Below are positions 22,303 to 35,328 of a stretch of DNA of 64,000 bases, one piece after another. The stretch comes from Bombardia bombarda (lineage: Eukaryota > Ascomycota > Sordariomycetes > Sordariales > Lasiosphaeriaceae). Made by a program: the position numbers and the translations under genes. Under the pieces are notes generated by a model that saw nothing but the letters and a program-made list of their open reading frames with translations, searched no databases and was not told the origin of the DNA. Where the stretch lies: positions 1,550,001-1,614,000 of the forward strand of contig JAULSR010000005.1 of assembly GCA_030512295.1 (NCBI GenBank), in the 5' to 3' direction. How positions within the stretch are numbered: the first letter of the stretch is position 1; each line of letters begins with the position of its first letter.

Positions 22303-23478
22303 GGAATGTGGTTGTAATGATGAGCAAAGCAGCGTTAGATACTTCCCTTACCTTGTTGGACATGTCACGGGATGAGCTCTCTTCTGGATAGGAGGCTTTT
22401 GGTATTGAGATTCAGGTCCCCAGTTAGGTACCTTATTAGACTTGGCCCGACCAATGAAGCGTATATACCAACTTGTTTTTAAACCCACAAATACCTACCT
22501 ATGTATATACCTACGTAGTTAGGTATGTTCTATAGAGCATACTCCGTCAGACCTTTTTGGTCAAATCACAATACTACCTCCATATTCAGTAGCCGCCTGC
22601 TGCATAGCGGAACGGGCACGGGTGGGAGGGTGACATGAACACTTGCAGTATGTAAAGCTCCGTCTATCCGCGTCTAGCAAGGTAGCATTGCGTTGCGTAT
22701 CAGAGTCTTGAGATATCGTGACTCGAGGGGCTACAGCAAAAGAACCTATCTAGCACCTATGGCGTGGCTATATTTTGGACGGCAAGGAGAAGAACAAGTC
22801 TGGCTAGAACTAGACACTTAAATACTTACTTGTCACCGGGGTGCATCCCATCCAACATCCAACATCAGTGTAAGCCCTCATACATGACCTTCACGTGTTG
22901 GTTGAGTGAAGTCAGGGGCTCAAGCTGCGAGGGGAGGGGCAGCAGCAGCAGCAGCACCTTGAGAGGTCAAAGCAAACCATTACAGGGGGGGCAGTGGGGC
23001 GAAGGAGGAGAAGGTAGCAGATTATGTAGGCCTAGAAGGAGCGTGCGGGGAAGATGCTCATGAAAATGTGATTATGGTAGGTTGAGGGGCTTTAGGGGGA
23101 GGAAAGCTGAGGTAGGTGGCGGTGGTGGACCGACTGAAGGCCGCTCTCATGAAGACGTGGCAAGTCTAGAGAGACGAGGGGAAGGCTCTGCGTATCTCTC
23201 TTCGCCATGCCACGGGGGGTGTGAATAAGAGAGAGCTAGGTATTCGGGGGTTGAGGCGGGGTTATGAAGCATGTCCCCCCTTCCGGCGGCGGCCGTCACG
23301 TCACGGTCGATCCTGGGCGAGCGAGCGGCGGATATGTCTATCTTGGCTTTTTGAGCTGGCATATCGGGCCTTTCCATTCATTCAGAGGCTGGGGAGTGGG
23401 AGCCCCCAATGAAGTTGAGCAGGTAGCACCAGCCGAAGATGTGGTCAGCGTCGGCTTCGGCACGCCGCGGGCACAGAC

Positions 23479-23532
<54 letters not shown>

Positions 23533-26500
23533 CAACCGGTGTAAGTAGGAAATACTGGAGGTTAAGTCTGTAGGCTAGGTTCAGGTAGCCTGTAAAGAAT
23601 GGAAGATGAGGTAGTTGGAACATTTGGAGGTCCAGCGCGCGTCTCTCGGCATAATTCGTCTTAAGCACTTGGCAAAGACGAGGGCAGGGCGGAATGCCGT
23701 CCATTCGTTCGTTCGCACTCTCCTCGCCCGGCCGGGGTGACGACCTGCTGCACACTCCCATTTGTGACCACTTACATGTGTAGGCCCAGTAGTCGAAACT
23801 TGGGCGGGAGAGCTAGAAAAGCATCATTGGCTCTCCAGCCGGTACTCGCGCCAGCTGCTGCTGGGTTAGTTAGACAACAGTCAGGCGCCGGTGGGCGGGC
23901 GGCCATGGAATGGACTTGTTACCTGCCTTCTCTTGACAATTTGTCATTGTTCTTTCCCACCCCCCGGAATTGCCGTTGTTCTGTGTGCGACGTGGGACGG
24001 CACAGAAAAATACAGCTTGAGACTGAATGTTCTCGGTATGTAGTTGTGGTTCCCGACTGGCTGAAGAAGCGGTCAAAATAGCGAGTGAGAGCTTTGAGGC
24101 AGAATAGGTCGAAGCTTTTTTTTCTCTTTGCCTAGACCCGAAGGATCGGGTCGTCTTGGTAGGCCGTCTTGAGACACTTAACCCTCACTGGCTCGTTCAC
24201 TGATTCACTAGAATATCTCACAGAGATACCCAAGTAGGTAGGTAGGACAGGCAGGCGGCGAGTGTTCCCGCTGCTCCCTTGTCACGGTTGCAGTTTGCTG
24301 CTTTTCTCGTGGTTGCACGGACCTGTCGCTTGGAGCCAGAAGCCGTCGTCGTCGTCGCATCTTCCCAAAGCCCTCTTGCGAGTGGTTCAGACAGAGGCGG
24401 GGTTGGTAGGTCGTTTGGAACCGGGCGAGTCAGACGAGTCGGGCAAGACAGCGATCGGTCAAGATCAGTACTAGCTGTCCGGGTTACCATGTCGAGCGCT
24501 GAACGGCTTGCATGCTATCCGTTTTGGGATTGAGAAGGAAGGACGCAGATAGATACACGTCTTGGTGGGCACATCAGGTATGGAGGTAACTACACCGTCT
24601 ATAGGTAGGCGAATAATTGCTGATGACCTAGAGGTGGCATTTCGGCCCCTAAAATACTTGATTGGACAAATGCAATCAGTTGCACCAACACGGACGGACT
24701 ATCACGTTGGCCGCCGTCTGTCAAACTTGTGCAAGATTCAACGTCGCACATATATCAGGTGGTTTGGCGCAGTGTCATGGTCGAGAGGGCATTGGTACTG
24801 TTGGCCCCCGCGCGGAGTCTGCGAACATACCAACCTGAGCTTGGGTGGTGGTATCCAGCACTCAGCGTTGGCCAGTAGCCATGGTGCATCTGCACACGAT
24901 GCAGGTGATGCGGTCAGGAGTCGCTGTCGAAGAGAAATGGAGGTGCATGCCATGATGATGTCTTCGTGGCGTAATTGTGTTTCACACTGAAGACGCCGAA
25001 AGAGAAACAAAAGGTGCCGATAAGGTGGGCAGCCAGAGGTTATTGGAAGATAGCGAGCGGTACGGCGGTACCTGTACCCGGTAGCATGGTCTCGATTACG
25101 AATTGTTACATGCCTACCCGACCTACCCCTCTTGAGCGTGTATATATTCCGAGACAGTTCAAAATACTCGTCGTCTTCATTCACAAATCAATGTCGATTC
25201 GGCTTCTGATATCTGCCTGGGGCCGGATATATACCGTGCAGGCGTGGCCAGATCGCCAGATACTTAGGTACCCCAAGTACCTGGACTGATAGGTGTGGGA
25301 CTTTGTGTGTATCTTTTGTGGGGACCTGAGATATCTATCCTTACCCATCCGATCGACGACCATCGACACCGTCTCGAGACCGTGTACGAAGTACTTCCTT
25401 CGTATGGGAACACGATTTCGCATCATGGAAGATTGAGACGGAGCAGGAGCGGCACAGTGGCTGCTGCATCCATCCGCCCGTGATTGCCTGCCTTCCATTT
25501 ATCTGCCTCTCACCGATCCCATGTTCTTTTGAAGAAGCTCACTGGCGTACTGTAGACGAATGAGTTAAGTTAAAATTAATACAGGTTTGAACAAGCCCAT
25601 TTCGGTCAACCATTACGCCCCCACAGTACACACAGTACATACCTGTAGGCACTTGCTGCAAATCATAGGTTGTGCCACACCCTTACGTTACCTGGCCTGG
25701 CCAACGAGCAGCCGATGCATCTGCCCTGATGGGAACGGGTACGTATCCGGTTTCTCGCGGGGAGGGTTTGCGCCTTTGGCCGGTCAGAAGCAGGCCCATG
25801 GAAGGCCAAGCGGTTTTGGACCCGGAGACGCGGGTAGGTGGTGGTGGTGGGAGCAGGTGGTTCCATGACCACCTGCTCGTGGGTGTCCGCCGCGATTAAA
25901 AATAGAGTGTAAGCCAGAACCTCCAGCTTGGAGATTGGATGGTTTTGGGGGGGGGTCAGTTCCAGGTTTGAAACCTTGAGCAACTACCCACCCGAGCGAC
26001 CTGGCTGCGTTTCAGCAAACAATTGCATGCATGCTACCAGAAACAAGAAACAGGAAGACCAAACCATAAAGAAGAAGCATGGGGGCTCAAGGGGGTTTTT
26101 TTTCTGTCTTGACTTGCTCTATACTTTGTTTCCTAGGTCGGGCTAGAAAGGGACAGGGATAAGGTACCGAGCTCAACACTTAGATCAGCCCGGCAGATAA
26201 AGTACCCAAGACGCGAGGACTTCTTCTCCTTCAACAAACGTGTTTGCATGACATGAAAATCTTCTTTGTGATTCATTACCCGTGGGGATCCCGGGCCTTC
26301 TGCTTGTCATTGTGGTAGCTCGAATGACACATGGAAAATTCACCTACCACATCGATACCTAGGATTTGTAGTCTGCTCAGGTCTGTACCTCTCTTCAATA
26401 TTGGACGTCAACTGCCCGCAACGAGCGCTACTTTCACAACGGTAGGTATGTACCCAAGGATATACAAGGAGCTAGACACAGTTATAAATATCTCCCCAGA

Positions 26501-27434
26501 CACGAGCTCACTTTGCCAAGGCAAGGTATGTTAACCAACTGCGAGGCCGTCTTGAACCCAACCTAAAACTACTGCAGTCAATGGGCCGAAGGGTGTCGAT
26601 TGAGAGTGGTCAAAGGACAAGCGACTGAGCGGCTGGGCCTCACCAAACTCCCAACCATCACACTAGCATCCCCACGGGCGACATCCGACATACCTAATCC
26701 ACACAGCTTTACCTATCGATCAATCAAATATCACCTAATCCGTCGTCCCAGGCTACAGCGAGCTGAAGAACGGCCCCAGTGATATGCGCCCCTCTAGGCA
26801 GCCTATCCCCTGTAGGCACAGAGGCACATTAAACTTAAGGACAAGGCGCCGTCTGATTCTCGTACCTCAGCACCACTAAAACTGCCCTAAGGTTCGGCAG
26901 ATTTCGGCAGCCATTGCTCCAGGGACCCACCACACCCACCGTCATAGCTAGCTGGGCGCTGTAATAAGGCGCTGTGACCTGAAGGAATCAAAGTTACGAT
27001 GCCACGGTAGGCGCGGCGGCCTGGAAATCTTGGGCAATTTTGCCAGCTTTTCTTTTTGAAAAAGGCCCTGGCTCGCAAATGCTCTGCTCTCCAACCTTAC
27101 TCCCGTCAAATCCGACCCACATCCGGCAGCTTCTCAACAATCGCCCCAACTTCCTTCTCCAACTCTCACACCACATTACAGCAAAGAAAACAGCACACGC
27201 CGACATTTGTCCATCGCCACTACAATTTCCTTTCTCTCACCTCCAATTGTTGCACACCGACCGACCGACCGGCTTCGACTTTACCTTTGACCCAGCCTGT
27301 AGTAGCAAACACAACCAAGAGAATCTGGCTGTTCACAGCCGACTACCGGTCTGAACCGGCCTCATTTACACCCCCAACCGATCCCGACCCCCGTGTGATA
27401 TTTGCTGCCTGTCGTCGTCGAGCAAGGCAAGAAA
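22303..27434. other. 5 kb gene-poor region
   Basis: No gene could be supported on either strand; open frames are short and lack family features or splice-consistent extensions. It contains repeated TAGGTACCT/CCTACCTA motifs (near 22430, 22495-22530, 24233, 25265, 26350), an AGAC microsatellite, and CAG-type short runs near 22940. It may hold non-coding RNA or distal promoter sequence for the Sch9 gene, but nothing in the sequence shows this. Confidence 0.5.
23481..23529. repeat. (AGAC)12 microsatellite
   Basis: About twelve perfect AGAC tetranucleotide units in a non-coding region; in the other strand it reads GTCT. Open frames through it are repeat artefacts. Confidence 0.95.
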
Positions 27435-27533
27435 ATGTCGGGCCCCGCCGAGACTGTTGCTGCACAGGGTTCCGGGGGCGCGGGAGGTTTCGACCTGCTG
27501 AGGAGAGCAACGCAGGCTATGATGTCAAGGTAA
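27435..27533 (+). CDS. Possible upstream ORF or first exon of an unknown small gene
   Basis: An ATG opens a 32-codon frame (MSGPAETVAAQG.., then GGFDLLRRATQAMMSR) with coding-like composition. Its TAA overlaps a near-perfect splice donor (AAG|GTAAGT at 27530). It may be an upstream ORF in the long Sch9 leader, or a first exon spliced to downstream sequence; the frame FFSGFQKTGITLATMLLPDR ending at a TGA at 27819-27821 is phase-compatible from an AG at 27736. No family is recognised. Confidence 0.3.
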   Translation: MSGPAETVAAQGSGGAGGFDLLRRATQAMMSR

Positions 27534-29289
27534 GTTGCCACTTTTTGATTTCTCACAAACTCGGCATGTCCCAAACTACACACAGGCGCACTCGCAGCGA
27601 AGTCGCAGTCACACTCGCATCTACTTCCCTTCACCGCAAAGGCAACCATGGAGACTCTATGGCCGCTCACTGCTGCATGTACTTCGGCATGGCTTCCTGC
27701 ACTCGGCTTCCATCGCTTTATCCTTATTGCTACCAGCTTCTTCTCGGGCTTCCAGAAGACCGGCATCACTTTAGCCACAATGCTACTGCCTGATCGCTTC
27801 CAGACTCTTGAGTTGCACTGAGCCCCAGCTTGCCCCAAGACCACCCCCATGGAAGACATGATAGACTCAACCCTCGCATCAGCCAAAGTTGGCTTACATT
27901 GCCCTGATCGATCTCGGTGGACGGCATACCCGAGGCTTACCCCATAACATCCTATCGCATCTTCCCCTAAAGGACGAAAGGAATGTAAGGGGAGTCGATC
28001 TCCAATCTTCAGTCTCTGTAGTTAGAGTGGGCAGGTGGAATGGCAAAGAAGTTGGGCGTAATAGCAGCCCGTCCCGCGTCGTGTGATGTGTAGGTGTCCA
28101 GTCCCCTGTGGACAGCCCATGGACAGCCCGAAACACAGCAGGCGTCGGCACGCGCAAGCAGCTCAGGTCTCTCGCGCTTCCGTTCACTTTCAGGCTTTCA
28201 GCTCCCTCCATCAATCAGGTCTTCCGTCCTCTCCCGAGCAAGCCTTGGGCATGGTGGGCTCTCTATCCCAAAACCCGCCATACACATACAGTACCCCGCC
28301 GGCCTAAAGGTGCCCGCGCCTGGGCGGCATGCGTTGAGTCAGGCTAGCGCCGTCATCGCAAGTGGACAAGACTCCGTCGTCGCAGCGCAGCGCGCGAGTT
28401 GCAAGTTATCCATGGAAGAAGGGTGGACTCCGCCTACCGGAAGCTCCCTCGCGAGCCAGTCCGCGAGCCACGAGTCCGTGAGCCCTGTGTCGCCGCCGCT
28501 GGTAGAACAGCACACTACTATCGGTGCATCAGTGTGCGTATATGCCGCATCAATAGCCATCTCAATTTGCACATGCAAAATCCAACCGTGTGTTACCAGG
28601 ATTTACGGCGACAACGGGCGATGGCCCGGGGCAGGCTTATCACACCTGGGTAGCAGGAGAGAGCCTGACTCGCTGACTGAGCGAGCGCTGTTACTGCACC
28701 ACCCACCCTGTTATTGCACTTTTTGCTACGCCCACCCCTACCCCTCTGTCCGACCCGATCTTGGGGCTTGGAATTGGGCAACTGCATGCTGCCTCCCCCA
28801 CCCTCATATCCTCGACAACCACATGGCAAGCATCAAGGGTGCTGTGGGCTTAGAGGGTGGCAGAAGAAAGAGAGTGCAAAAAAAAAAAAAGCTCGCTCGA
28901 AGGGTTTTCCTTCTCTTGCTGCTGCAGTCCACACAAGTGTGCATATTTCCCTGCACAACCTCTTTCCCTGTTCTTGTTCGCTGGCTGAGACCTTGGCCCT
29001 TTCCCTCTTTGGCCACCTTGTTTGGGCAAACCCAGAAAAAATAACCCCCCCTTCCGCTCTTCGTCATCGATAGATGTATATCCACACTCACCCCTCAGCT
29101 CGGCTCACCACTTAGAAATCCTACCCAGCCCATTTTGAGCAGTCATCATGAGCTAGCGAATTCCCACCGCTGCCCCTACTTTTGTCTTTTTTTGTACTTT
29201 CCCCTCCTCACTACTCCACCCTTTGCACGTCTCGCGCGCTCTCTGTGTCTTCTTTGTGTTTTGTTTTGTTGGACATCGACATTATCGCC
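27534..29289. other. Long 5' flank/leader of the Sch9 kinase gene
   Basis: 1.75 kb with CT-rich tracts (29160-29280) immediately upstream of the kinase ATG, an A-run near 28878, and a 316-codon open frame (28094-29044) that starts with GTG and has no recognisable domain. Probably promoter plus long leader. Confidence 0.45.
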
Positions 29290-32081
29290 ATGGCAGGTAT
29301 TAACCAGCGCAGCAGGTCTGCCGCAGCAGAAGACGATGGAGTGGATCAGATCGGGGTTGACACACCACGATCTGGCGTCGCGACTCCACAGCCCGACCTC
29401 CACGACAAACGGTTGCCAGGCATTATGAGCTATTTCAACCAGGTTCGTCCAAGCTCTTTTCAACGATTGTTGTCTAGCTCCTTCAAGACGAATGGACAAG
29501 CCGCAACTATCCCGGAGCCTGCCCCGCCTCGGGTCGCGGAGGCTCCGCAACCCGTTGCCCCCTCTCGGCTTCCTCTCAGCCCAGTTGATCCGGTTACGTG
29601 CACTGTTTCGTCAGATGAAGGTCCCCCTCTCCTGGCTCATGAGATGGTGGGACCTGCCGCAGAGAAATCACCTCAAGCAGGGGATCAACTGCACCCATAC
29701 CCTACCCCTCCAACCTCGCAGCGATCTTCGTTGCGCAACTACCCAGGTGATTCGTGCAGTGACAAGTCGAGGGGTGGAACTCCTCCGGCCACCCGACCGG
29801 CAAGTCTCCGCCATTTGAGCATCTCGGACTTCGGAAGAGGGAGGACTCGCAGATTATCTCTGCTCGCACCCCTGACGACCACTGTTAATGAATCAAGCGT
29901 GCCCGCCCGTCATCTCTCAAACCCTGCCGGTCGTGCTTCCACTGTCCCAAACTCCCCAAGCCGTTCGCGTTTTACTACTTGTGGCGATGAGGGTGTTTCT
30001 TACGAGTCCGCCTCTGTCACACACCTCAAGAAGCTAACAGATATGTCGGCCCAAAAGAGTGGTTTATCCACCCCAACTCGTGCGCTCTCGTCGGCTCAAC
30101 CATCCCAAAGCGAGGCTCCTCAACCCGTTGCTATGAGCCATGCAAACGGCGAAAGAGTTGACCGCACGGCAACTCACACCCCGACTCCTCCAGGAGCCCA
30201 GGCACCGGCTGCCAAAGGAAAGCTCACCATCAAGGTATCGGAAGGCAAGGGGTTGAGAAAGTGCAGGGACCCTTATGTTGTTGTGGTCTTCCAGCGGGGC
30301 GAGTTGATCTCCGGAGGACCTCGTGTTGTCGCGGAGGATGATGATGATGCCGCTATTGCTGCTGTCGCAATGGGCGGTGTTCCTATTCAGCGACAAAGCA
30401 GCGATTCGGGCCGCCCGCCGATGGCCATCCCAATGAGGAGCCGTCAAAGCAGCAATACCAGCATCAGCGACTATACAACTTTCCGAAACCGCAACGCGCG
30501 ACGATCCTTCACCAACCCCAAGTGGGATGCTGAAGCCATTTTGTAAGCGCAACATGCTATAGCTTGAGGGTCGCGTTGTACTAACGTCTCAGCGATGTTG
30601 TGGACTCGGACATGTTGGTAGACATATCGGTATACGGCATTGGCCAGTCCGGCGAAGAATTCCTCGGGCATGTCGACTTTAAGGCGAAGCAAAGGGATGG
30701 CCCAGTACGAGGTTGGTTTGCTCTAGGAGGGCATGCGGATACGGTAATCGAAAACACGCCTACCGGTGAAATATTCGTTGAAGCTTTCTATCAGAGCGCC
30801 GAGCAGAAGCATTTTGGACCCGGAGATTTTCAGATCCTGCGTCTGATCGGAAAAGGTACATTTGGTCAGGTGTATCAGGTACGGAAAAAGGACACAAAGC
30901 GGATTTACGCCATGAAAGTTCTATCCAAGAAAGTCATCGTGCAAAAGAAAGAGGTGGCACACACGGTTGGCGAACGCAACATCTTGGTCCGGACAGCCAT
31001 GGCGGACTCACCTTTTATCGTCGGATTGAAGTTCTCCTTCCAGACGCTTTCAGATCTCTACCTGGTGACTGACTACATGTCCGGTGGAGAGCTGTTTTGG
31101 CATCTGCAGAAAGATGGCAAGTTTGAGGAGAAGCGTGCCAAGTTCTATATCGCCGAACTGATTCTCGCTATCCAACACCTCCACGAAAACGACATTGTTT
31201 ACCGAGACTTGAAGCCGGAAAACATCCTTCTCGATGCCAATGGCCATATTGCGCTTTGCGACTTCGGCTTGTCAAAGGCCAACCTAACCAAGAACGATAC
31301 GACTAACACGTTCTGTGGTACGACTGAATATCTGGCTCCCGAGGTTCTCTTGGACGAGGCTGGATACACGAAGATGGTCGACTTTTGGTCATTGGGTGTC
31401 CTCGTATTCGAGATGTGTTGCGGATGGAGCCCATTTTACGCCGAGGATACACAGCAAATGTACAAAAACATCGCCTTCGGCAAAGTCAGGTTTCCTCGCG
31501 ATACATTATCCCTGGAAGGACGAAACTTCGTGAAGGGATTACTTAATAGGAACCCGAAACATCGGCTGGGCGCCACTGACGATGCCGAGGAGCTAAAGAG
31601 GCATGCCTTCTTCCAGGATATAGACTGGGATGCTCTCTCCAAGAAACTGATTACACCACCCTTCAAGCCGCAGCTGAAGAACGACACTGATGTGTCATAT
31701 TTTGATCCCGAATTCACAAATGCTCTCGACACCAACGGATCACTCAACCTCAGGGCGGCTGCCCTTGCCAAAGGCTATGCGACCTCTACACCCCTCTCAC
31801 CTTCAGTCCAAGCCAACTTCCAGGGATTTACGTTCGTTGACGAGAGCGCACTTGAAGACCACATGAAGTACCAGCACGACAAGTACGACAAGTTCGAAAA
31901 GTACGACAAATATGACAAGTCCGAGGACGACGAGATGTCTGATGCTGGCGACCGAAGAAAAGACGATGATTGGGACGATTTGAACGACATCGATCCCCGA
32001 AACGCAAACAGAATGAGCGGCATCGTTAAATCCAACACCAACGACGAGCAAATGTTTGGCGCACCCAGCTTCGACGACTAA
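29290..32081 (+). CDS. SCH9: AGC protein kinase Sch9 (C2 domain plus kinase)
   Basis: Exons 29290-30542 and 30593-32081, with a 50-nt GTAAGC..TCAG intron containing CTAAC; 913 residues. The N-terminus carries the fungal Sch9 signature (DQIGVDTPRSGVATPQPDL, DKRLPGIMSYF) and a long Ser/Pro-rich region. A C2 domain spans about residues 310-470 and is split by the intron (WDAEAI joined to FDVVDSDM). The kinase domain lies at about 495-755: glycine loop GKGTFGQVYQV, catalytic YRDLKPEN, DFGLSKANL, activation-loop Thr in TFCGTTEYLAPE. The tail has a turn motif (STPLSPS) and a hydrophobic motif GFTFVDE near residue 830, the type of site TORC1 phosphorylates in yeast Sch9. A KYDK-repeat acidic stretch follows. 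It acts in nutrient and stress signalling. Its start is the ATG in a GCCATGG context after a CT-rich leader. Confidence 0.93.
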
Positions 32082-34416
32082 TCCCACTCTCCACTTTTTT
32101 CTTCCACGGCTGCTGTGTCTTTTGCGGCTTGGCTTGTCTGTTTTCTTTTCCTCCGGCTCGTCGCATGGTCCAAGGGAAACACAAAAAAGAAACTACTGTA
32201 CTGTTGATGACTTTCTCACGAGCACGACGGGGCATAATGCATTTAAGGCGGTCATATTGGCATTGGGGTGTTTGGTTTGACTGGACGCACACACCAGGCA
32301 AGGGCGTTTTTTCATTGGCGAGGTTGTTGATTGGAATGGACCTTTTTTTGTTTTTTTGCGCAATCATTGCAGAGAAATTACAATTCCACGTCGCTGCGAC
32401 GTGTCACAACATGGGTAGGCAGGCTTCTTTCCAATTTTCCTTTCCTGCTCGGAGGGGGGGGGGGGGGGGGGGCAATTGTTTCGCACATCAATTTGATCTG
32501 TGGGCTGATTGCTCTTGGTAAACACACACACACACTTACCTAGTGGTTTTGAGTTCGTCGCCGCATAATACTACTACTACACACATGGAGAAGGAGGAGG
32601 GAGGGGGGAAAGTTGTTTCGGTCCAGAGCCGACCTGGTGGTCTATGTACAGAAAGGAGGGCGAGGGCGTTGGACAAGCAACAACAAAACTACAACAAAAC
32701 CAAACCAGGGCGAACTACTACACTACCCACTGGTGACAAGGAAGTTTTTAATATAGCATATTCTGAATGGCAGAGGACATTTTGCTCGCTGGCAAAGAGA
32801 ACTTTCTGGAGCGGGCAAAGAGAACTTTCTCGGCCCTACTGATTGGTGTTTTGTGTTGTCAGAGCGTGGTTCGGTGTGCCCGCCGGTGTTGTGTCGACCT
32901 TGTATAGGTATAGGGGAGGGTTGAGAAGATTCTCCGTGTAGTTGTTGGTGCTGTTTGTCTGTTTGTATGTCTCTCCTGGGGATACATAATAGCCGTCTGA
33001 TGGGCGACGCTTTTTTTGATAGTAAAAGGGATTTGGGGGGAGGGGGGAAACATGATCAGCGGTAGTGCTATGCTTGGTTTGTTGAAGCAAACAAGCAAAG
33101 CAAGCGTGCGGGTTCTGATAGGGTCTAATAAAATGAATGGAGAAGAGAAATTATATGGGGTGTCAAATGCGTGTCTTAGTTGGTTGTATTCGCCCGTTCA
33201 TACTTATCGAATACTACCTTAGTAATCGATGATCGGGCTTCTCTTCTACATACCTACCTAAGTAAGCATGCACAACAACGAGTTTATCTTTATCGGTACT
33301 CTCTTCAGTACCGTCAATCCTGTTAATCCATGATCGTATGCTTTTCTTTCCCGATGAATCTCGATAAAGAAGCGCAAAAGACGTACGACGACACAATAGC
33401 TCCAACCGCTCTGGCGTGGGGGTGAGCTGCTTTATTGAATGGGAAGGACAAAGCCTGCCACGATAGTAAGGCGGCCTGCCGCGAAGAGCTATGCCGGTAA
33501 TCATCAGTAGAAAATACTATTAATATGATCAATGGTTGTAAAGGCTCCCGTGCCGGACCGATTGTCGACAATGAGGGCCAGCCAAGAAAGTGTCTGTTGA
33601 TTGTTGTGATGTATTCCCTTCCGCTCGGTGAAGTGACGGCACAAAGTCGCTGTGCAGCTACTTATGAATGTGCGGTTCTAGAAAAGGACAAACTATTAGT
33701 ACAGACTGCCGTATAGGTAGTATGGCTTGCCACGTGCCATTCAGGGACTTGAGTACTTGTTGGGTATCTAACGACCTTGTTGACTGATTGGATGACTCGC
33801 CGTCCTCTACATAACACAATTCCTGAATTGCTGTGACCTAGCTTGGTACTTTTGTCACCTTTCTGGTGAGGTCAACGAAGCCACGATATAACTTACCAAA
33901 CTTACAACCATTCAGGGACTGGACTGTAGACCAAACTATCGCCATACACGATATCATATGTGAGCCCAGGCCAATCGACAGTTGAGCTCAAATTAAAAGC
34001 CTCAGCTAAAAATGAGTTTCTTCCGGAAAAGTCACATACACACAAGACGCAGCTGCGGCTTTCTTTAGGATGGATAATGATATGCGTCACGACAGCAGTT
34101 GATCTTAGAACAAGGTGGTGGTAAAGAAACAATGTACACGGATGGATTTCCTCTCCCTCCTCCTTCTCTCCTGTCTAGCCCAGCCCAGCCCAGTCCCTTG
34201 GTAACCCCCAGTTATTCGACCGAGTTTCTTTCAACTTAAATCGGCAAGCTTAGAGGTGGCATATGTCATAGCGTTCTCGCCCCATCCCCTATGCCCGTCC
34301 ACCCTTCACGGACCACACACATAGAGGAAACAACCGGATCCAAAGTGAGAGAGAGCGAGACTAGGCGGTGTCTAGAGAGGGCGGGAGATGGATGGATTAG
34401 CTGTAAATTTGCTAAT
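32082..34416. other. Intergenic region between convergent genes, with a 19-G run
   Basis: 3' flanks of Sch9 (+) and ATP synthase subunit h (-). A run of 19 G lies at 32454-32472 and a CACACAC run near 32522-32533. No gene is supported; the T-rich stretches directly after 32090 fit a 3' UTR. Confidence 0.5.
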
Positions 34417-35328
34417 TTAGTGGGCGTGGTGAGCATCGTCCTCCTCCTCCTCGACCAGCCAGTCCTCGACGGCAGCCGCGGGCTTGCCGGCGTCGGCGCC
34501 CTCCTGGCCCTCAACCTCGACGGCCATCGACTCGTACTCCTTCAGGCTCGAGGCCAGGTCGGCCTCCTCGGGAGACTTGGGCGTCTGGGGCAGGTTGAAT
34601 GTGGAAACCTGGCCGACGGAGTCGGAGTCCTTGACGGGGGTGGGCTTGAAGGCCTTGAGCTCCTTGAGGTAGAGCTCCTGGACGAAGTCGGCTGCGAGGG
34701 GGAGGGGGTTTATGTTAGAACGATGGCGATGGACGGAGGGAGATGGGGGTTGGAGGGAAGGCAGGTATAGGGGGATGGTGTCGGCGATGGCGATGGTGAT
34801 GGCGGGGTTGTAGAGATGGTTCGGTGTTGATGGATAGGCGGGTAGGTCGGTAGGTCGTGCAGACTGCTCGAGCGATTTTCGAGGGCGACAGCAGCCATAA
34901 CCAGAACCCAGGCGTTGCCCCTTGCCATAACATCCATATCCCGAACCACATCCTTCAGCCCTCGCCTCGCCCATTGCCAGAAAGGGCGACATGTCAATCG
35001 GCGTAGGAAACCGATGGAACCGAGATCGAAAACAAGTAGTAGAAGCAGCACGTACCTCTCCGCGAGACCGTGGGGGCGATGAAGGTTCTCATCTGGATCT
35101 GGGCGACATTGCGAACGGCGAGTCTGGAGACGGCGGCGACGGCCTTGCTCTGTAAGGGCGGGCGGGCGGACACGTAGTTAGCAAGCTAGCTCATGCGGAC
35201 GACGCGCAGCAGCATGATCGCAACGGGGGGTTCGAGTGGACGATGCAATCAATGATAAGAGAGCAAAAGGGCGAGAGGCGAGAGCCCAATTAGCAACGTA
35301 CCGAGGCCCGAGTGAGGGGAGAGATCAT
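34417..35328 (-). CDS. ATP14: Mitochondrial F1F0 ATP synthase subunit h (Atp14)
   Basis: Exons (minus) 35328-35302, 35149-35056 and 34691-34417; introns of 152 and 364 nt; 131 residues, near the usual length. The first two exons encode a basic, Ser/Ala-rich mitochondrial presequence (MISPLTRAS, SKAVAAVSRLAVRNVAQ, MRTFIAPTVSRR). The mature part is the conserved ADFVQELYLKELKAFKPTP, then FNLPQTPKSPEEADLASSLKEYESM, ending in an acidic His-rich tail. Subunit h is part of the peripheral stalk region of the inner-membrane ATP synthase. The second intron is long for this window but has clean GTACGT and CGCAG ends and no alternative exon is evident. Confidence 0.88.

Noticed and set aside
23481..23529. 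Possible CRISPR-like or array structure
   Set aside because: Pure tetranucleotide microsatellite without spacers; eukaryotic context.
28094..29044. 316-codon + strand open frame upstream of Sch9
   Set aside because: No ATG start, no domain, composition unlike coding sequence, and it runs through an A-run; more likely leader or promoter.
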